Position numbers and translations under genes: made by a program
Assembly: GCF_003946175.1 (NCBI RefSeq)
Contig: NZ_RHOK01000007.1
Location: 47,199-111,198 of the forward strand
Direction: 5' to 3'
Length of the DNA stretch: 64,000 bases
Source of the DNA: Lacticaseibacillus suibinensis
GTDB lineage: Bacteria > Bacillota > Bacilli > Lactobacillales > Lactobacillaceae
Notes under the pieces: model-generated
Told to the model about the DNA's origin: nothing
The model's database searches: none
What the model saw: only the letters and a program-made list of their open reading frames with translations
Shown: positions 34,979-42,884 of the stretch, one piece after another
Position numbering within the stretch: the first letter of the stretch is position 1
Layout: each line of letters starts with the position of its first letter

Positions 34979-35245
34979 ATGTTACTAGCCATCCTTACTG
35001 CTGTTATTGTCGGTTTCGCCATGGGGGCCGTGGTTTATGCCATCGACCGAATCTGGCACGAAAAAAGTCTCATCATGTTGGGCTTAGATTTCGTGTTTGG
35101 TGCCTTAGGTAGCTATTCCGGCACCTACCTTGTCAATTACGGACCGCACCTGCTTGGCATCGATCTCCTCCCGGCACTGGCAGGCGGCCTCGTGCTCAGC
35201 TTCGTCATCACTTATGCCGTCCGCAAATTCATCTTCAGAAAGTAG
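34979..35245 (+). CDS. GlsB/YeaQ/YmgE-like small membrane protein
   Basis: 88 aa with three hydrophobic helices and glycine-rich turns (LGLDFVFGALGSYSGTYLVNY), resembling transglycosylase-associated/GlsB-type stress proteins, though without clear functional residues. AGAAAGAGG site precedes the ATG. Lies in the small-membrane-protein run after the two-component system. Confidence 0.6.
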   Translation: MLLAILTAVIVGFAMGAVVYAIDRIWHEKSLIMLGLDFVFGALGSYSGTYLVNYGPHLLGIDLLPALAGGLVLSFVITYAVRKFIFRK

Positions 35246-35254
35246 GTCATGCTC

Positions 35255-35866
35255 ATGTGGATTGAAAATCAAAAACTCGCCAGCAACGTTCTCGTCGGCC
35301 GTCACAACTTTTACGATGCCGCGGATGGGGCCGACTTCAACACCGAAAATATTCTATACAATCGTCCCGGCCACAATCGTTTGCTCATCGGCAGCTTCTG
35401 CAGTTTTGCCCGCAACGTGCGCTTTATTATGGGAGCGGCTAACCACCCCATGAACACGTTCTCCACCTTCATTTTTCCTGAATTAGACCGGGACTTGCTT
35501 GCGCTGCAAGGCATGACCAAAGCCGATATGCCCGTTAAACGCGACACGGTCATTGGCAATGATGTCTGGATCGGCCGCCACGCCGTCATTATGCCTGGGG
35601 TGCAAATTGGCGACGGCGCCGTCATTGGTGCCTATGCCCTGGTCACGAAAGACGTCCCTGCCTATGCCATCGTGGGCGGCAATCCCGCCAAAATTATTCG
35701 TTCCCGCTTCGACCAAACGACGATTGACTGGCTAGAAGCATTTCAATGGTGGCAGTATGATGACACCATGCTTGAACTTTTGGTGCCACAGTTGACCTCG
35801 GTGCATACCACCGAAGCCCGGCAGCGATTGGAGACCTTGGTGAGCGAACACCGGCTTGCCTCGTAA
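35255..35866 (+). CDS. Vat/CatB-type left-handed beta-helix acetyltransferase
   Basis: About 203 aa. Hexapeptide-repeat turns ([50 protein letters not shown]) and the catalytic His in GAANHPM (about residue 66) match xenobiotic acetyltransferases, which acetylate streptogramin A, chloramphenicol or unknown hydroxyl compounds using acetyl-CoA. Start at 35255 has AGG 8 nt upstream; ATG 35249 is an alternative. Actual drug resistance cannot be assumed; chromosomal homologues often have other substrates. Confidence 0.85.
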   Translation: MWIENQKLASNVLVGRHNFYDAADGADFNTENILYNRPGHNRLLIGSFCSFARNVRFIMGAANHPMNTFSTFIFPELDRDLLALQGMTKADMPVKRDTVIGNDVWIGRHAVIMPGVQIGDGAVIGAYALVTKDVPAYAIVGGNPAKIIRSRFDQTTIDWLEAFQWWQYDDTMLELLVPQLTSVHTTEARQRLETLVSEHRLAS

Positions 35867-35959
35867 CGTCGCCTGGCTTGTGGCAGATGAAACGGCTGGT
35901 TCTAGCTGCTTTGAAAGCAGTGATCTAGTCGTGATGCCGCTAAGAATCAGGTAACAAAT

Positions 35960-35999
35960 CAAAAGCCGTGTTGTTTCACGTGAAACAACACGGCTTTTG
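35960..35999. terminator. Bidirectional terminator hairpin containing a parS site
   Basis: A 40-bp perfect palindrome, with CAAAAGCCGTGT as its left arm end and the exact parS TGTTTCACGTGAAACA (35972-35987) at its centre. T-tracts on both sides allow termination of both converging genes. Confidence 0.8.
35972..35987. other. parS ParB-binding site (perfect)
   Basis: TGTTTCACGTGAAACA, identical to the Firmicute parS consensus, centred in the terminator palindrome. Confidence 0.85.
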
Positions 36000-36016
36000 G
36001 CTGGTTTTTGCCTTTC

Positions 36017-36289
36017 CTACGCCTTGACGTCAGGCGCCGGCGTACTCAAGGCAGCCATCAGGTATTCCAGCTCTGCCTTGGCGTCAGCAGACCGGCCGCG
36101 GCCACAAATCGGGCACACTGCAGCGTATTGCCGGCGATAGGTAAATAACGGGATCCAAAACAGCGTGAAGTGGCGGCCAATTTCCACGGCCTCATAATGC
36201 ACATCGTTATTGAAGTGCTCACAATGCACCAAACCCTCAGTCTCACTTAATCTTTTCTGGTAACCGCGGCTACCCCAAACAATGAACAT
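36017..36289 (-). CDS. Small zinc-ribbon-type protein of unknown function
   Basis: About 90 aa. HCEHFNN near residue 24 and CPICGRG near residue 65 are candidate metal ligands of a zinc ribbon; a WIPLFTYRRQY segment is typical of zinc-ribbon small proteins in Firmicutes. ATG at 36289 preferred; GTG at 36298 possible. Role unknown. Confidence 0.7.
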   Translation of the reverse strand: MFIVWGSRGYQKRLSETEGLVHCEHFNNDVHYEAVEIGRHFTLFWIPLFTYRRQYAAVCPICGRGRSADAKAELEYLMAALSTPAPDVKA

Positions 36290-36462
36290 AGCGCCCACTC
36301 GCTTTCATTTAGTAATCGTAGTATAACGCAAGAACTAAATTGTACTGATCCCACGTCAGATAGACAAGAACGGGTATAATTGGTTTATTCCAAACTGAAA
36401 GTAGGCCGATTCTTGATGACTATCATTACGACACATGACTGCTGCACGCCTTGGTGCCTGTC

Positions 36463-37020
36463 ATGATCCAAGGCAAAACTTTAGAGCGCCTCATTGCCTT
36501 TACAGACGCCATTGTGGCGGTGGCGATCACATTATTAGTGCTACCGCTGACCGATTTTTTTGCGACGTTAACCGCCGGCAACTTGGCAACGCGGCTGCAG
36601 TCGGTGACCTTTGCCCACCTGTTGCTCGGAGTCTTGATTTCGTTTTTCACCGTGTTCAGCTTCTGGAATGGTCACCGACGCACGTTAGCGCCAGTCACTG
36701 CCCTCAGTAAAAGCGGCTACTGGGCCAATGTCTTATGGCTGCTGGCCATCGTGCTGATTCCCGCGTCCACCCGCCTCATCGTGGATAATACTGGCCGCCT
36801 GGGCCTAATGCTTTACACTGCGGTGCTGCTGTTCGGCTCTGCCGTCAGTGTCTGGTTGCGTCACGCCGTCAATCACCGCGTCCAAGCGGCTGATTTCATC
36901 ACCAGCGCTTTGCTGGTGGTGATACTCGGGCTGGCTTGGGCGTTGCCAGGGCTTGGTTCAAATCTATTTTTCGTCCTATTTGCCGCCTTGCCGCTGCATC
37001 GGCTGGTGAAACGAAAATAA
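36463..37020 (+). CDS. TMEM175 (DUF1211)-family membrane protein
   Basis: About 185 aa, six hydrophobic helices. The first helix carries RLIAFTDAIVAVAIT, a variant of the RxxxFSD selectivity motif of TMEM175 potassium channels. Prokaryotic members are single-repeat tetramers that pass K+. No strong ribosome site; ATG at 36463 or TTG at 36451. The Ser to Thr change in the motif is conservative. Confidence 0.8.
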   Translation: MIQGKTLERLIAFTDAIVAVAITLLVLPLTDFFATLTAGNLATRLQSVTFAHLLLGVLISFFTVFSFWNGHRRTLAPVTALSKSGYWANVLWLLAIVLIPASTRLIVDNTGRLGLMLYTAVLLFGSAVSVWLRHAVNHRVQAADFITSALLVVILGLAWALPGLGSNLFFVLFAALPLHRLVKRK

Positions 37021-37068
37021 CCACCAGCACGCGGCCAGTGGTCAATATAGCCTGCTAATTCGCAAGCG

Positions 37069-37656
37069 TTAGCTTTGCGCCCCGATGCGCTTAGCACGAT
37101 TCAGCCAAGCCTCACGCTTCGCTGGGGTACTTTTTTTCACCATGGCACAGTTTTGCCAGGTGACATGCTTCAGCCCCATTTTCTTCAAAGTCCCACGCAC
37201 CAAAGCGCGTTGAATGGCTTGGCCGAACACGAACCGGTACAGCAGACTGGGCGTGTTCATGGTCGTCATGATGGTTGTGCGCTGCGCTTTAATGAGCGGG
37301 GCCATCCCGCTGAGACTTTTGCGATAGGTGAAGGTTTCGCCAGGAAAAATTACCTTGTCGATGAAGCCTTTCATCATCGCTGGCATCAATTCCCACCAAA
37401 TCGGGAAAATCAGCACCAGCTGATCAGCAGCCTTTACCGTCTGGATGTAAGCTTTGGCTTGCTCATCAACGGCCTGATGCTTCAAGAAGCCAATCAGATC
37501 AGCACTGTGCATCACTGGATCAAACCCATCTGCCTCCAAGTCGAGCACCGTGACCGTTTTGCCGGCGGCTTCGGCGCCTGATTTCACAGCCATCATCAAC
37601 GCATGGCAGAAACTCCCATCATAAGGATGACAGGTCACAATAACAATATTTTTCAT
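37069..37656 (-). CDS. Flavodoxin-fold NAD(P)H quinone oxidoreductase
   Basis: 195 aa. CHPYDGSFCHAL near the start (FMN phosphate region), FPIWWELMPAMMKGFIDKVI near residue 85 and the MTTMNTP turn are typical of the KefF/MdaB/YwrO flavodoxin-like reductase family. It reduces quinones or detoxifies electrophiles in the cytosol. It lies 62 bp after a Crp/Fnr-type regulator gene on the same strand. Confidence 0.87.
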   Translation of the reverse strand: MKNIVIVTCHPYDGSFCHALMMAVKSGAEAAGKTVTVLDLEADGFDPVMHSADLIGFLKHQAVDEQAKAYIQTVKAADQLVLIFPIWWELMPAMMKGFIDKVIFPGETFTYRKSLSGMAPLIKAQRTTIMTTMNTPSLLYRFVFGQAIQRALVRGTLKKMGLKHVTWQNCAMVKKSTPAKREAWLNRAKRIGAQS

Positions 37657-37718
37657 TCGACTAACCTCGCTTTCATCATGAGATTAGTCGCTTATTGGCC
37701 CCGCCGCATTAACCTTTG

Positions 37719-38279
37719 TTAAGCGGGCGGGGTCTTTTTTAGCCGCTGCCGAATGCGCGACAAGGACACTGGCGTGATGCCCAAATAAGTCGCCAGTTCA
37801 TATTGCGGCACCCGCGTCAGCAAATCCGGCCGCTCGGCTTGAAGCCGCAAGTAGCGCTGCTCCGGCGTCAGCTCCAGCAAATTCAAGAAGTACTGGGTGT
37901 AGGTAATAAACCGATGGCAAATGCGATCCGTGAAGGCCGCCAGCGCCTGTGGATCCCTTTGCAAAGCAGCGCGAAACGCCGCCACCGGCACTGCCACCAC
38001 CTCAGTGGGCTCTATGGCCGTAATCGAAAATAGGCTCGGTTCGCCGAGATAGAAGCTTTCAAACGAGGCCACAGCTTCACCGACGAAGAAAAATTGCACT
38101 GTGACGTCATCGCCATCCGCATTGTGCCAAAGCCTTAAGCCGCCTTTTTCCACGAAGAAAAGCTGCGTTGCCACTTCCCCTTCGCGCAGCAAATCCTCCC
38201 CCGCGGCAAAATGGCGCCTCGTCCCTGCTTGCTTAACCGCGGCGATTTGCTGCTGCCATTGACTTAAGTCTTCCGTCAT
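37719..38279 (-). CDS. Crp/Fnr-family transcriptional regulator
   Basis: 186 aa. N-terminal cyclic-nucleotide-type beta roll (FAAGEDLLREGEVATQLFFVEKGGLRL) and C-terminal HTH (QYELATYLGITPVSLSRIRQRL). No Cys cluster, so it is not a classical FeS FNR; the C-terminal half is short, as in the YeiL/Fnr-like group. Overlaps the upstream gene by 4 bp. The downstream quinone reductase is a candidate target. Confidence 0.86.
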   Translation of the reverse strand: MTEDLSQWQQQIAAVKQAGTRRHFAAGEDLLREGEVATQLFFVEKGGLRLWHNADGDDVTVQFFFVGEAVASFESFYLGEPSLFSITAIEPTEVVAVPVAAFRAALQRDPQALAAFTDRICHRFITYTQYFLNLLELTPEQRYLRLQAERPDLLTRVPQYELATYLGITPVSLSRIRQRLKKTPPA

Positions 38280-38884
38280 CGCTGTCGCCAGCTCATTTTC
38301 ATGAAAACATCCCCAGCACGCAGCTCTTCCAGCATTTGATCAAGGCGCTTTTGCTGGGTCGCTTCGCGCTTCGCCTGCGTAATCCACCCCAGATAGTCGT
38401 TGCGCTGATATGGCGGTCTGGCTTCGTAGGCTGTCATCAAATCGGCGGCAATTAAGGCATCACGAATCGCCGCCGGCATTGCCACTTTCGGCTTCGGGGT
38501 GCGGCGCGGTTTAGCGGCGCCGCTTTGCACCTGGGCAAGCTGCCATTGCACCATTTTAGTGATCAGGGCCGCCGGTAGCGGCTGATCTAGGGGCAAGTGG
38601 ACCGCCCCTTTACTGTGGCGATAACGGGTCAACTCAGCGGCAAACTGTACAATGGGGCCGCTGGTCGGGTAAAAGCCCAGATAGCCCTCCCCAGCATCAA
38701 AATAGGCAATCGCTTGCCCTTGCCAAAACATCGGCATTTGATAGCTGATGCGCTCTTCAGCTTCCGGCAGCGCTGCTTTTAAGATGGCATACATGGCCTT
38801 TAGCGGCGGCTGCACCACCGGATTTTGGGCGGCAATGAACGCCGGGATGGTGGTGATGTTGGTGGTATCAGTTTTTTCTCTCAT
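38276..38884 (-). CDS. DUF1801/YdeI-type protein
   Basis: 202 aa from the ATG at 38884, 7 nt after GGAGG; the frame is open far upstream but without support. N-terminal DUF1801 (RISYQMPMFWQGQAIAYFDAG, ALPEAEERISY) and C-terminal YdeI/OmpD-associated region (PYQRNDYLGWITQAKREATQQKRLDQML). Biochemical function unknown; translationally coupled to the Crp/Fnr-type gene. Confidence 0.85.
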   Translation of the reverse strand: MREKTDTTNITTIPAFIAAQNPVVQPPLKAMYAILKAALPEAEERISYQMPMFWQGQAIAYFDAGEGYLGFYPTSGPIVQFAAELTRYRHSKGAVHLPLDQPLPAALITKMVQWQLAQVQSGAAKPRRTPKPKVAMPAAIRDALIAADLMTAYEARPPYQRNDYLGWITQAKREATQQKRLDQMLEELRAGDVFMKMSWRQR

Positions 38885-38941
38885 GGCGTAACCTCCAGAT
38901 GCCGTCATTATAACCCAGCAAGGGCGAGGCAAAAAATTCAT

Positions 38942-38971
38942 AAAAAAAAGAACCGCGACTGCGGTTCTTTT
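38942..38971 (-). terminator. Terminator of the GH140-like/EIIC operon
   Basis: AAAAGAACCGC and GCGGTTCTTTT flank GACT; on the minus strand a long T-run follows. Confidence 0.8.
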
Positions 38972-38990
38972 CCCTAGCTCAAATATCATG

Positions 38991-40268
38991 CTATTCTGCA
39001 GCGGTTTCTTCGGCCAAAGTCTTACGATCGAGTAACTTAACAAATGGCAGATAAACCACACAGCCAATGGCGATCAAAACGACTTGCAGTACAGAAGCCT
39101 TCCACCCACCAGCGATAAAGGCATTCAGCAAAACTGGTGTCCCAAACGGCACTTGAATCCCGTTCAAATGTGGTACGAGGCCAACGGCGATTGCCGCATA
39201 AGCAACGACTGTCTGAATCATCGGCACTGTGACAAATGGCACCAGCATCACTGGATTTAAAATCATAGGCAGGCCGAAGATGACAGGTTCATTAATGGTA
39301 AACAGGCCTGGAATGGCACTCAAGTTAGCAATGGTCCGCAACTGCTTGGCCTTAGCGATAATTAAGATGACAATCAAGAGCGAAAGTGTCCCGCCGGCAC
39401 CGCCAATCCCGGAGAAAATGTTATAGAAGGTATAGCCGAGGATATTGGGTAACTGCGAATTGGCAACCCCTTTTTGAAGGGCATCCATGTTAGCAACATC
39501 CATTGGCAAATACAGTGCTGTGACGAAGCTCCCAACTAACAATGAACCATGAATCCCGAAAAACCAGAAGACCATCTGAATCAACAGGATAAACAGCAAT
39601 GACCAAACGCTGGAAGAAAGATGCTGGAGTGGCGTCGCCAAGATGGCATAAATAAACGCTGAGAATGAACCAAAACTAGTTTTGCCAAACAGGGCGGCCA
39701 CAATGATAGCTGCTGTTGCTGAAATTGAAACCGGGACTAACCCAGCGAAAGTTTTCGAAACAAATGGTGGCACCCCTGCAGGCATCTTAATCCCGATGTT
39801 CTTTTGAGCAAAAAAGATATAAATCCGGACAAAAATTAACGCTGCAATCATCGCGGTAAACAGGCCCTGGGCCCCCAACTTGGAAAGATCAAGGGTGGTT
39901 GTCTGCTTAACCGTCAAAAATGGGGTCAGCACCAAGAAGGAAAACAGCCCAAGCATCCCGGCTGGAATAGCATCAACATCGTAATTCTTAGCGAGCTGAT
40001 ACCCGATCATGAAAGCTGAATAGATAGCAATACAGCCGACTGTCACGGTGTAGGCAGCAGATAAGTATGAGGCGATACCAATCGTATTTAGAAAATTAGT
40101 CCAAGGCTTGATTGGTAAAGAGGCAAGTAACAAAGAAATCGAACCAACGATTAACATCGGTAAAGTGCCCATCAAACCATTGGAAATAGCCTTTAAGTAA
40201 TTGTTAGCCGAGACTTTTTCGGCCGCGGCGATAGCCTTGTTTGTAAAATCACTGGACTTACTCATCAT
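38991..40268 (-). CDS. PTS EIIC component, cellobiose/lactose superfamily
   Basis: 425 aa with about ten hydrophobic helices. The N-terminus (AEKVSANNYLKAISNGLMGTLPMLI), the NIGIKMPAGVPPFVSKTF loop and the FTINEPVIFGLPMILNP substrate-loop Glu are typical of CelB/ChbC-type EIIC. EIIA and EIIB are not beside it and must come from elsewhere. It overlaps the glycosidase gene by 4 bp (ATGA), so sugar entry and cleavage are coupled. In context it probably imports an apiose-containing glycoside. Confidence 0.93.
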   Translation of the reverse strand: MMSKSSDFTNKAIAAAEKVSANNYLKAISNGLMGTLPMLIVGSISLLLASLPIKPWTNFLNTIGIASYLSAAYTVTVGCIAIYSAFMIGYQLAKNYDVDAIPAGMLGLFSFLVLTPFLTVKQTTTLDLSKLGAQGLFTAMIAALIFVRIYIFFAQKNIGIKMPAGVPPFVSKTFAGLVPVSISATAAIIVAALFGKTSFGSFSAFIYAILATPLQHLSSSVWSLLFILLIQMVFWFFGIHGSLLVGSFVTALYLPMDVANMDALQKGVANSQLPNILGYTFYNIFSGIGGAGGTLSLLIVILIIAKAKQLRTIANLSAIPGLFTINEPVIFGLPMILNPVMLVPFVTVPMIQTVVAYAAIAVGLVPHLNGIQVPFGTPVLLNAFIAGGWKASVLQVVLIAIGCVVYLPFVKLLDRKTLAEETAAE

Positions 40269-41551
40269 AAAGCTCCTTTCGAGTCAGATACTTGTTTAAT
40301 CAGCACCACTGAATCTGCTTCCGCCCGACTTTGACTCAGCCAATTTTGCTCAATTGCAAGTGGCCTGTTGGTCCGGTTAGCAAGATCATAAATCGTTGCG
40401 GCAGCATTAACTTTTAAATTAAGCGTGCTGAGATCAATTTTTGTATTGGATGGCACATAGAGCACATACTGCTGATGGTCTGGGCTACTGCCAACGCGAA
40501 TACTATCATCCTTCAACTGCGCGGCCACTGGCACAATGCCATCAGGAAACTGTTGACTGACAAACTGCTTCATCAGCGCCATATCATCGGCGCCGCCAAA
40601 GTGAAGCGCATCGCGCCAGTCAAACGGGGCATCAAACCCTTCCCCTTCGACAATGCCAAATTTTTTACCTTGCCGATGCCAGCTCCAAATCCCATGGGCC
40701 CCATAGGTAATACCAGCATTAGCACCTGACAAAACCGAACTCCAAGCAGCCTGGCGCACATCCCTGGCACTATAGCGCCCATAGAGATTGCGGCTATAAC
40801 TGATCTGCTCATAGCAGGGTTCCGCGTTAATGATCGGCTTGGTGTAACCTTGAGCGCGCAGCTGGCTAGGAATTAAGTACGCCGTGTTTTGTCCGGCCAG
40901 ATTATGACCAGATTGATAACTGAAGAAATCAGCCTGCTGATAAAAATCTTCTGGCAACTCAGCCAACCGGCCTTTAATGTGGAAGGAATACAGCGCGCTA
41001 GGATCATTCTCCTTGGCCACTTTCAGCGCCTGCGCGTAGTAACGAACCGTTTCCTCAGTCGGGAAATCTGTATCGCCACTGACGAAATACAGGGGTTGAT
41101 ACTGCTGATACCGTTTGGTGACATAAGCCACATAAGGTTCAATCTCGTCGAATGGCATCTGATTGTTAAACGCCATCTTGGCGGCCCAAGTCCCAGGGAC
41201 AAAGTTCGACCACAGTAGCACTAATGCTGGTGTCATGTGATGGTCGCGGACCATCGCAATCATTTTCTCTGCCCGGTCAAAGTAGGCTTCGTTAAGTTGG
41301 GAAAAGTCATAAGTATAGTGAACGCCATCTTGCTGGCGCGGAAACGGCCAAATATTGAGGTCTGATTCACTGGCATCCCACTGACTGAGCATGTTGATCT
41401 GCACCGTGTTGAAACCTTGGCTGGCGCGATAGTCGAGGTAATAATTCCATTCATCTAGGGTGATATTCGTAAAAGCGCTCCAACAAGTATCCGCTAGATA
41501 AAAGAATGGGTGCCCATCTTCATAAAACTGCGTGCCCTTCACGGTAAGCAC
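40265..41551 (-). CDS. GH140/DUF4038 apiosidase-like glycoside hydrolase, intracellular
   Basis: 428 aa TIM-barrel enzyme. Matches the DUF4038 pattern: FFYLADTCWSAFTNITLDEWNYYLDYRASQGFN, PALVLLWS, VSGDTDFPTEETV (candidate catalytic Asp, about 160), PIINAEPCYEQ (candidate Glu, about 248) and SWHRQGKKFG, then a C-terminal beta domain. GH140 enzymes release D-apiose from rhamnogalacturonan II side chains. Here there is no signal peptide and the gene is coupled to EIIC, implying cleavage after import. Start is GTG at 41551, 7 nt after GGAGG. Assignment to apiose rests on family resemblance plus neighbours. Confidence 0.8.
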   Translation of the reverse strand: MLTVKGTQFYEDGHPFFYLADTCWSAFTNITLDEWNYYLDYRASQGFNTVQINMLSQWDASESDLNIWPFPRQQDGVHYTYDFSQLNEAYFDRAEKMIAMVRDHHMTPALVLLWSNFVPGTWAAKMAFNNQMPFDEIEPYVAYVTKRYQQYQPLYFVSGDTDFPTEETVRYYAQALKVAKENDPSALYSFHIKGRLAELPEDFYQQADFFSYQSGHNLAGQNTAYLIPSQLRAQGYTKPIINAEPCYEQISYSRNLYGRYSARDVRQAAWSSVLSGANAGITYGAHGIWSWHRQGKKFGIVEGEGFDAPFDWRDALHFGGADDMALMKQFVSQQFPDGIVPVAAQLKDDSIRVGSSPDHQQYVLYVPSNTKIDLSTLNLKVNAAATIYDLANRTNRPLAIEQNWLSQSRAEADSVVLIKQVSDSKGAL

Positions 41552-41593
41552 ACAACCACCTCCATTGAAAAAAAGAATCGATCATGATAGCGA

Positions 41594-41689
41594 TTAAACT
41601 AAACTAGAAAATGAATTCGCTTTCCTGTGCACATTCTTAAACTATCACCAAACTAAATTCTGGTCAAGCTTATTTTACTAAACTAAAAA
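41594..41689. promoter_or_regulatory. Promoter and repeated operator-like motifs before the GH140-like gene
   Basis: Minus strand TTGACC, 17 bp, TAGTTT gives the promoter (about 41640-41668). Three AAACTAAA-type motifs surround it (AAACTAAACTAG at 41596, CAAACTAAAT at 41649, CTAAACTAAA at 41678). The same motif, inverted, precedes the isomerase gene, so these are candidate sites of the LacI-type regulator. Confidence 0.5.
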
Positions 41690-41694
41690 TAAAC

Positions 41695-41735
41695 AAAATG
41701 ACCGGTCCGCTGGCTAGCGGTACCGGTCATTTTTG
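41695..41735 (-). terminator. Terminator of the LacI-family gene
   Basis: AAAATGACCGGT (41695-41706) pairs with ACCGGTCATTTT (41722-41733), with A and T tracts outside. Confidence 0.85.
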
Positions 41736-41746
41736 ATGTCACAATT

Positions 41747-42751
41747 TTATAAGGATTGCCGTTTAACCAAGGTTGTTGCCACAAGCGTTTTCTGTGGGTT
41801 CCAGCTGGTGCTGGTGAGCTGTCCTTGCAACTGATGGAGTGCTTGACGCGCCATCTGCTCAACCGGCACATGAATGGTTGAGAGCTCTGGCGAAATTAAC
41901 GAGGCTTCATAAATATCATCAAACCCCATCACCGCTAACTTATCCGGGACACTGATAGCTGCACGTTGCGCCGCTTTGATGAGCCGAATGGCGATGTAGT
42001 CATCTTCGCAGAAAATGGTCTCTGGCAGTGAATCGGCTTTCAGATCAAGGCCTTGGGGATCTTGGTCAGTAGGCGAAAGCAAGTAGAAGTGGTCATTGGC
42101 AATCTTGACCCCGGCATCGCTGAGGGCCTCACGGAAACCACGGCGGCGCTCATTAAAGTTAGACATCGGTTTATCCGAAGCAAAATAGCCGATATTCTTA
42201 TACCCTTGCTGCAACATGTAGCGCGCGGCCAGTTGAGCGCCTTGATAGTTATCCATCGTGACGAAATCAGCCATGACATCCTCAAAGTAGGTGTCGAGGA
42301 ACACCACATGATTGAGGCGCCGCCGAATTAGCCGGGTTTGGGCCTTTGACAGATCAGTGCCGAGTACCAGCACCCCGTTTTGGCTGGTGTTGGCGACATT
42401 TTCTAACCGATCAGCCAAATCGTTGGCTTCAACCGTCACCGTTCGGAGACTACCGCCCTGCTGCCCCACATCTGCTGACAAAGCAGAAATCAGGCTGTTG
42501 AAGAAGGGCAGGCTGCGATAGTTGTCTTGCACCAAACCGCTGGTGGTGACAACGAGGAAGGTCACCTCACCCATGCCAACCGTGTCATCGCGGCGACTTT
42601 TCCGCAGCGGCGTGTAGCCTTGTTCATCAATAATTTTAAGGATTTTCTGTCGTGTTTCTTCACTAATGCCTTCCTTGCCATTGATCGCGATTGAAACCGC
42701 GGACTTGGAGACATTCGCCATTTTGGCGATATCACTCATTTTAAGCGCCAT
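41747..42751 (-). CDS. LacI-family transcriptional regulator of the apiose-type locus
   Basis: 334 aa. N-terminal HTH and hinge (MSDIAKMANVSKSAVSIAINGKEGISEETRQKI) and periplasmic-binding-like effector domain (VLVLGTDLSKAQ, DNYQGAQLAARYMLQQGYKNIGYFASDKP, PDKLAVMGFDDIYEASLISPELSTIHVP). It sits between the two divergent sugar operons whose promoters share AAACTAAA motifs, so it most likely represses both until a pathway sugar or sugar phosphate appears. Confidence 0.92.
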   Translation of the reverse strand: MALKMSDIAKMANVSKSAVSIAINGKEGISEETRQKILKIIDEQGYTPLRKSRRDDTVGMGEVTFLVVTTSGLVQDNYRSLPFFNSLISALSADVGQQGGSLRTVTVEANDLADRLENVANTSQNGVLVLGTDLSKAQTRLIRRRLNHVVFLDTYFEDVMADFVTMDNYQGAQLAARYMLQQGYKNIGYFASDKPMSNFNERRRGFREALSDAGVKIANDHFYLLSPTDQDPQGLDLKADSLPETIFCEDDYIAIRLIKAAQRAAISVPDKLAVMGFDDIYEASLISPELSTIHVPVEQMARQALHQLQGQLTSTSWNPQKTLVATTLVKRQSL

Positions 42752-42769
42752 CTGAATTGGCTCCTCTCA

Positions 42770-42874
42770 TTTCAACTAAAAGAATACTAAATTAAGCAAA
42801 TAAAAGCAAAATCTGTTGCGCTTTGTCAACTAAAATAATACACTAAGTTTTGTAAACAAACAATTTAGTTTAGG
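42770..42874 (+). promoter_or_regulatory. Promoter region of the isomerase-transketolase-kinase operon
   Basis: TTGCGC, 17 bp, TACACT (near 42805-42835) is a possible promoter. Operator-like motifs AACTAAAA (42775), CAACTAAAAT (42827) and ATTTAGTTTAGG (42863-42874) flank it; the last overlaps the ribosome site region. Confidence 0.4.
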
Positions 42875-42884
42875 AGGAATTACC

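Noticed and set aside
35255..35866. Acquired antibiotic-resistance gene
   Set aside because: The acetyltransferase fits the Vat/CatB fold, but base composition matches the neighbours and no mobile element is near; resistance cannot be claimed.
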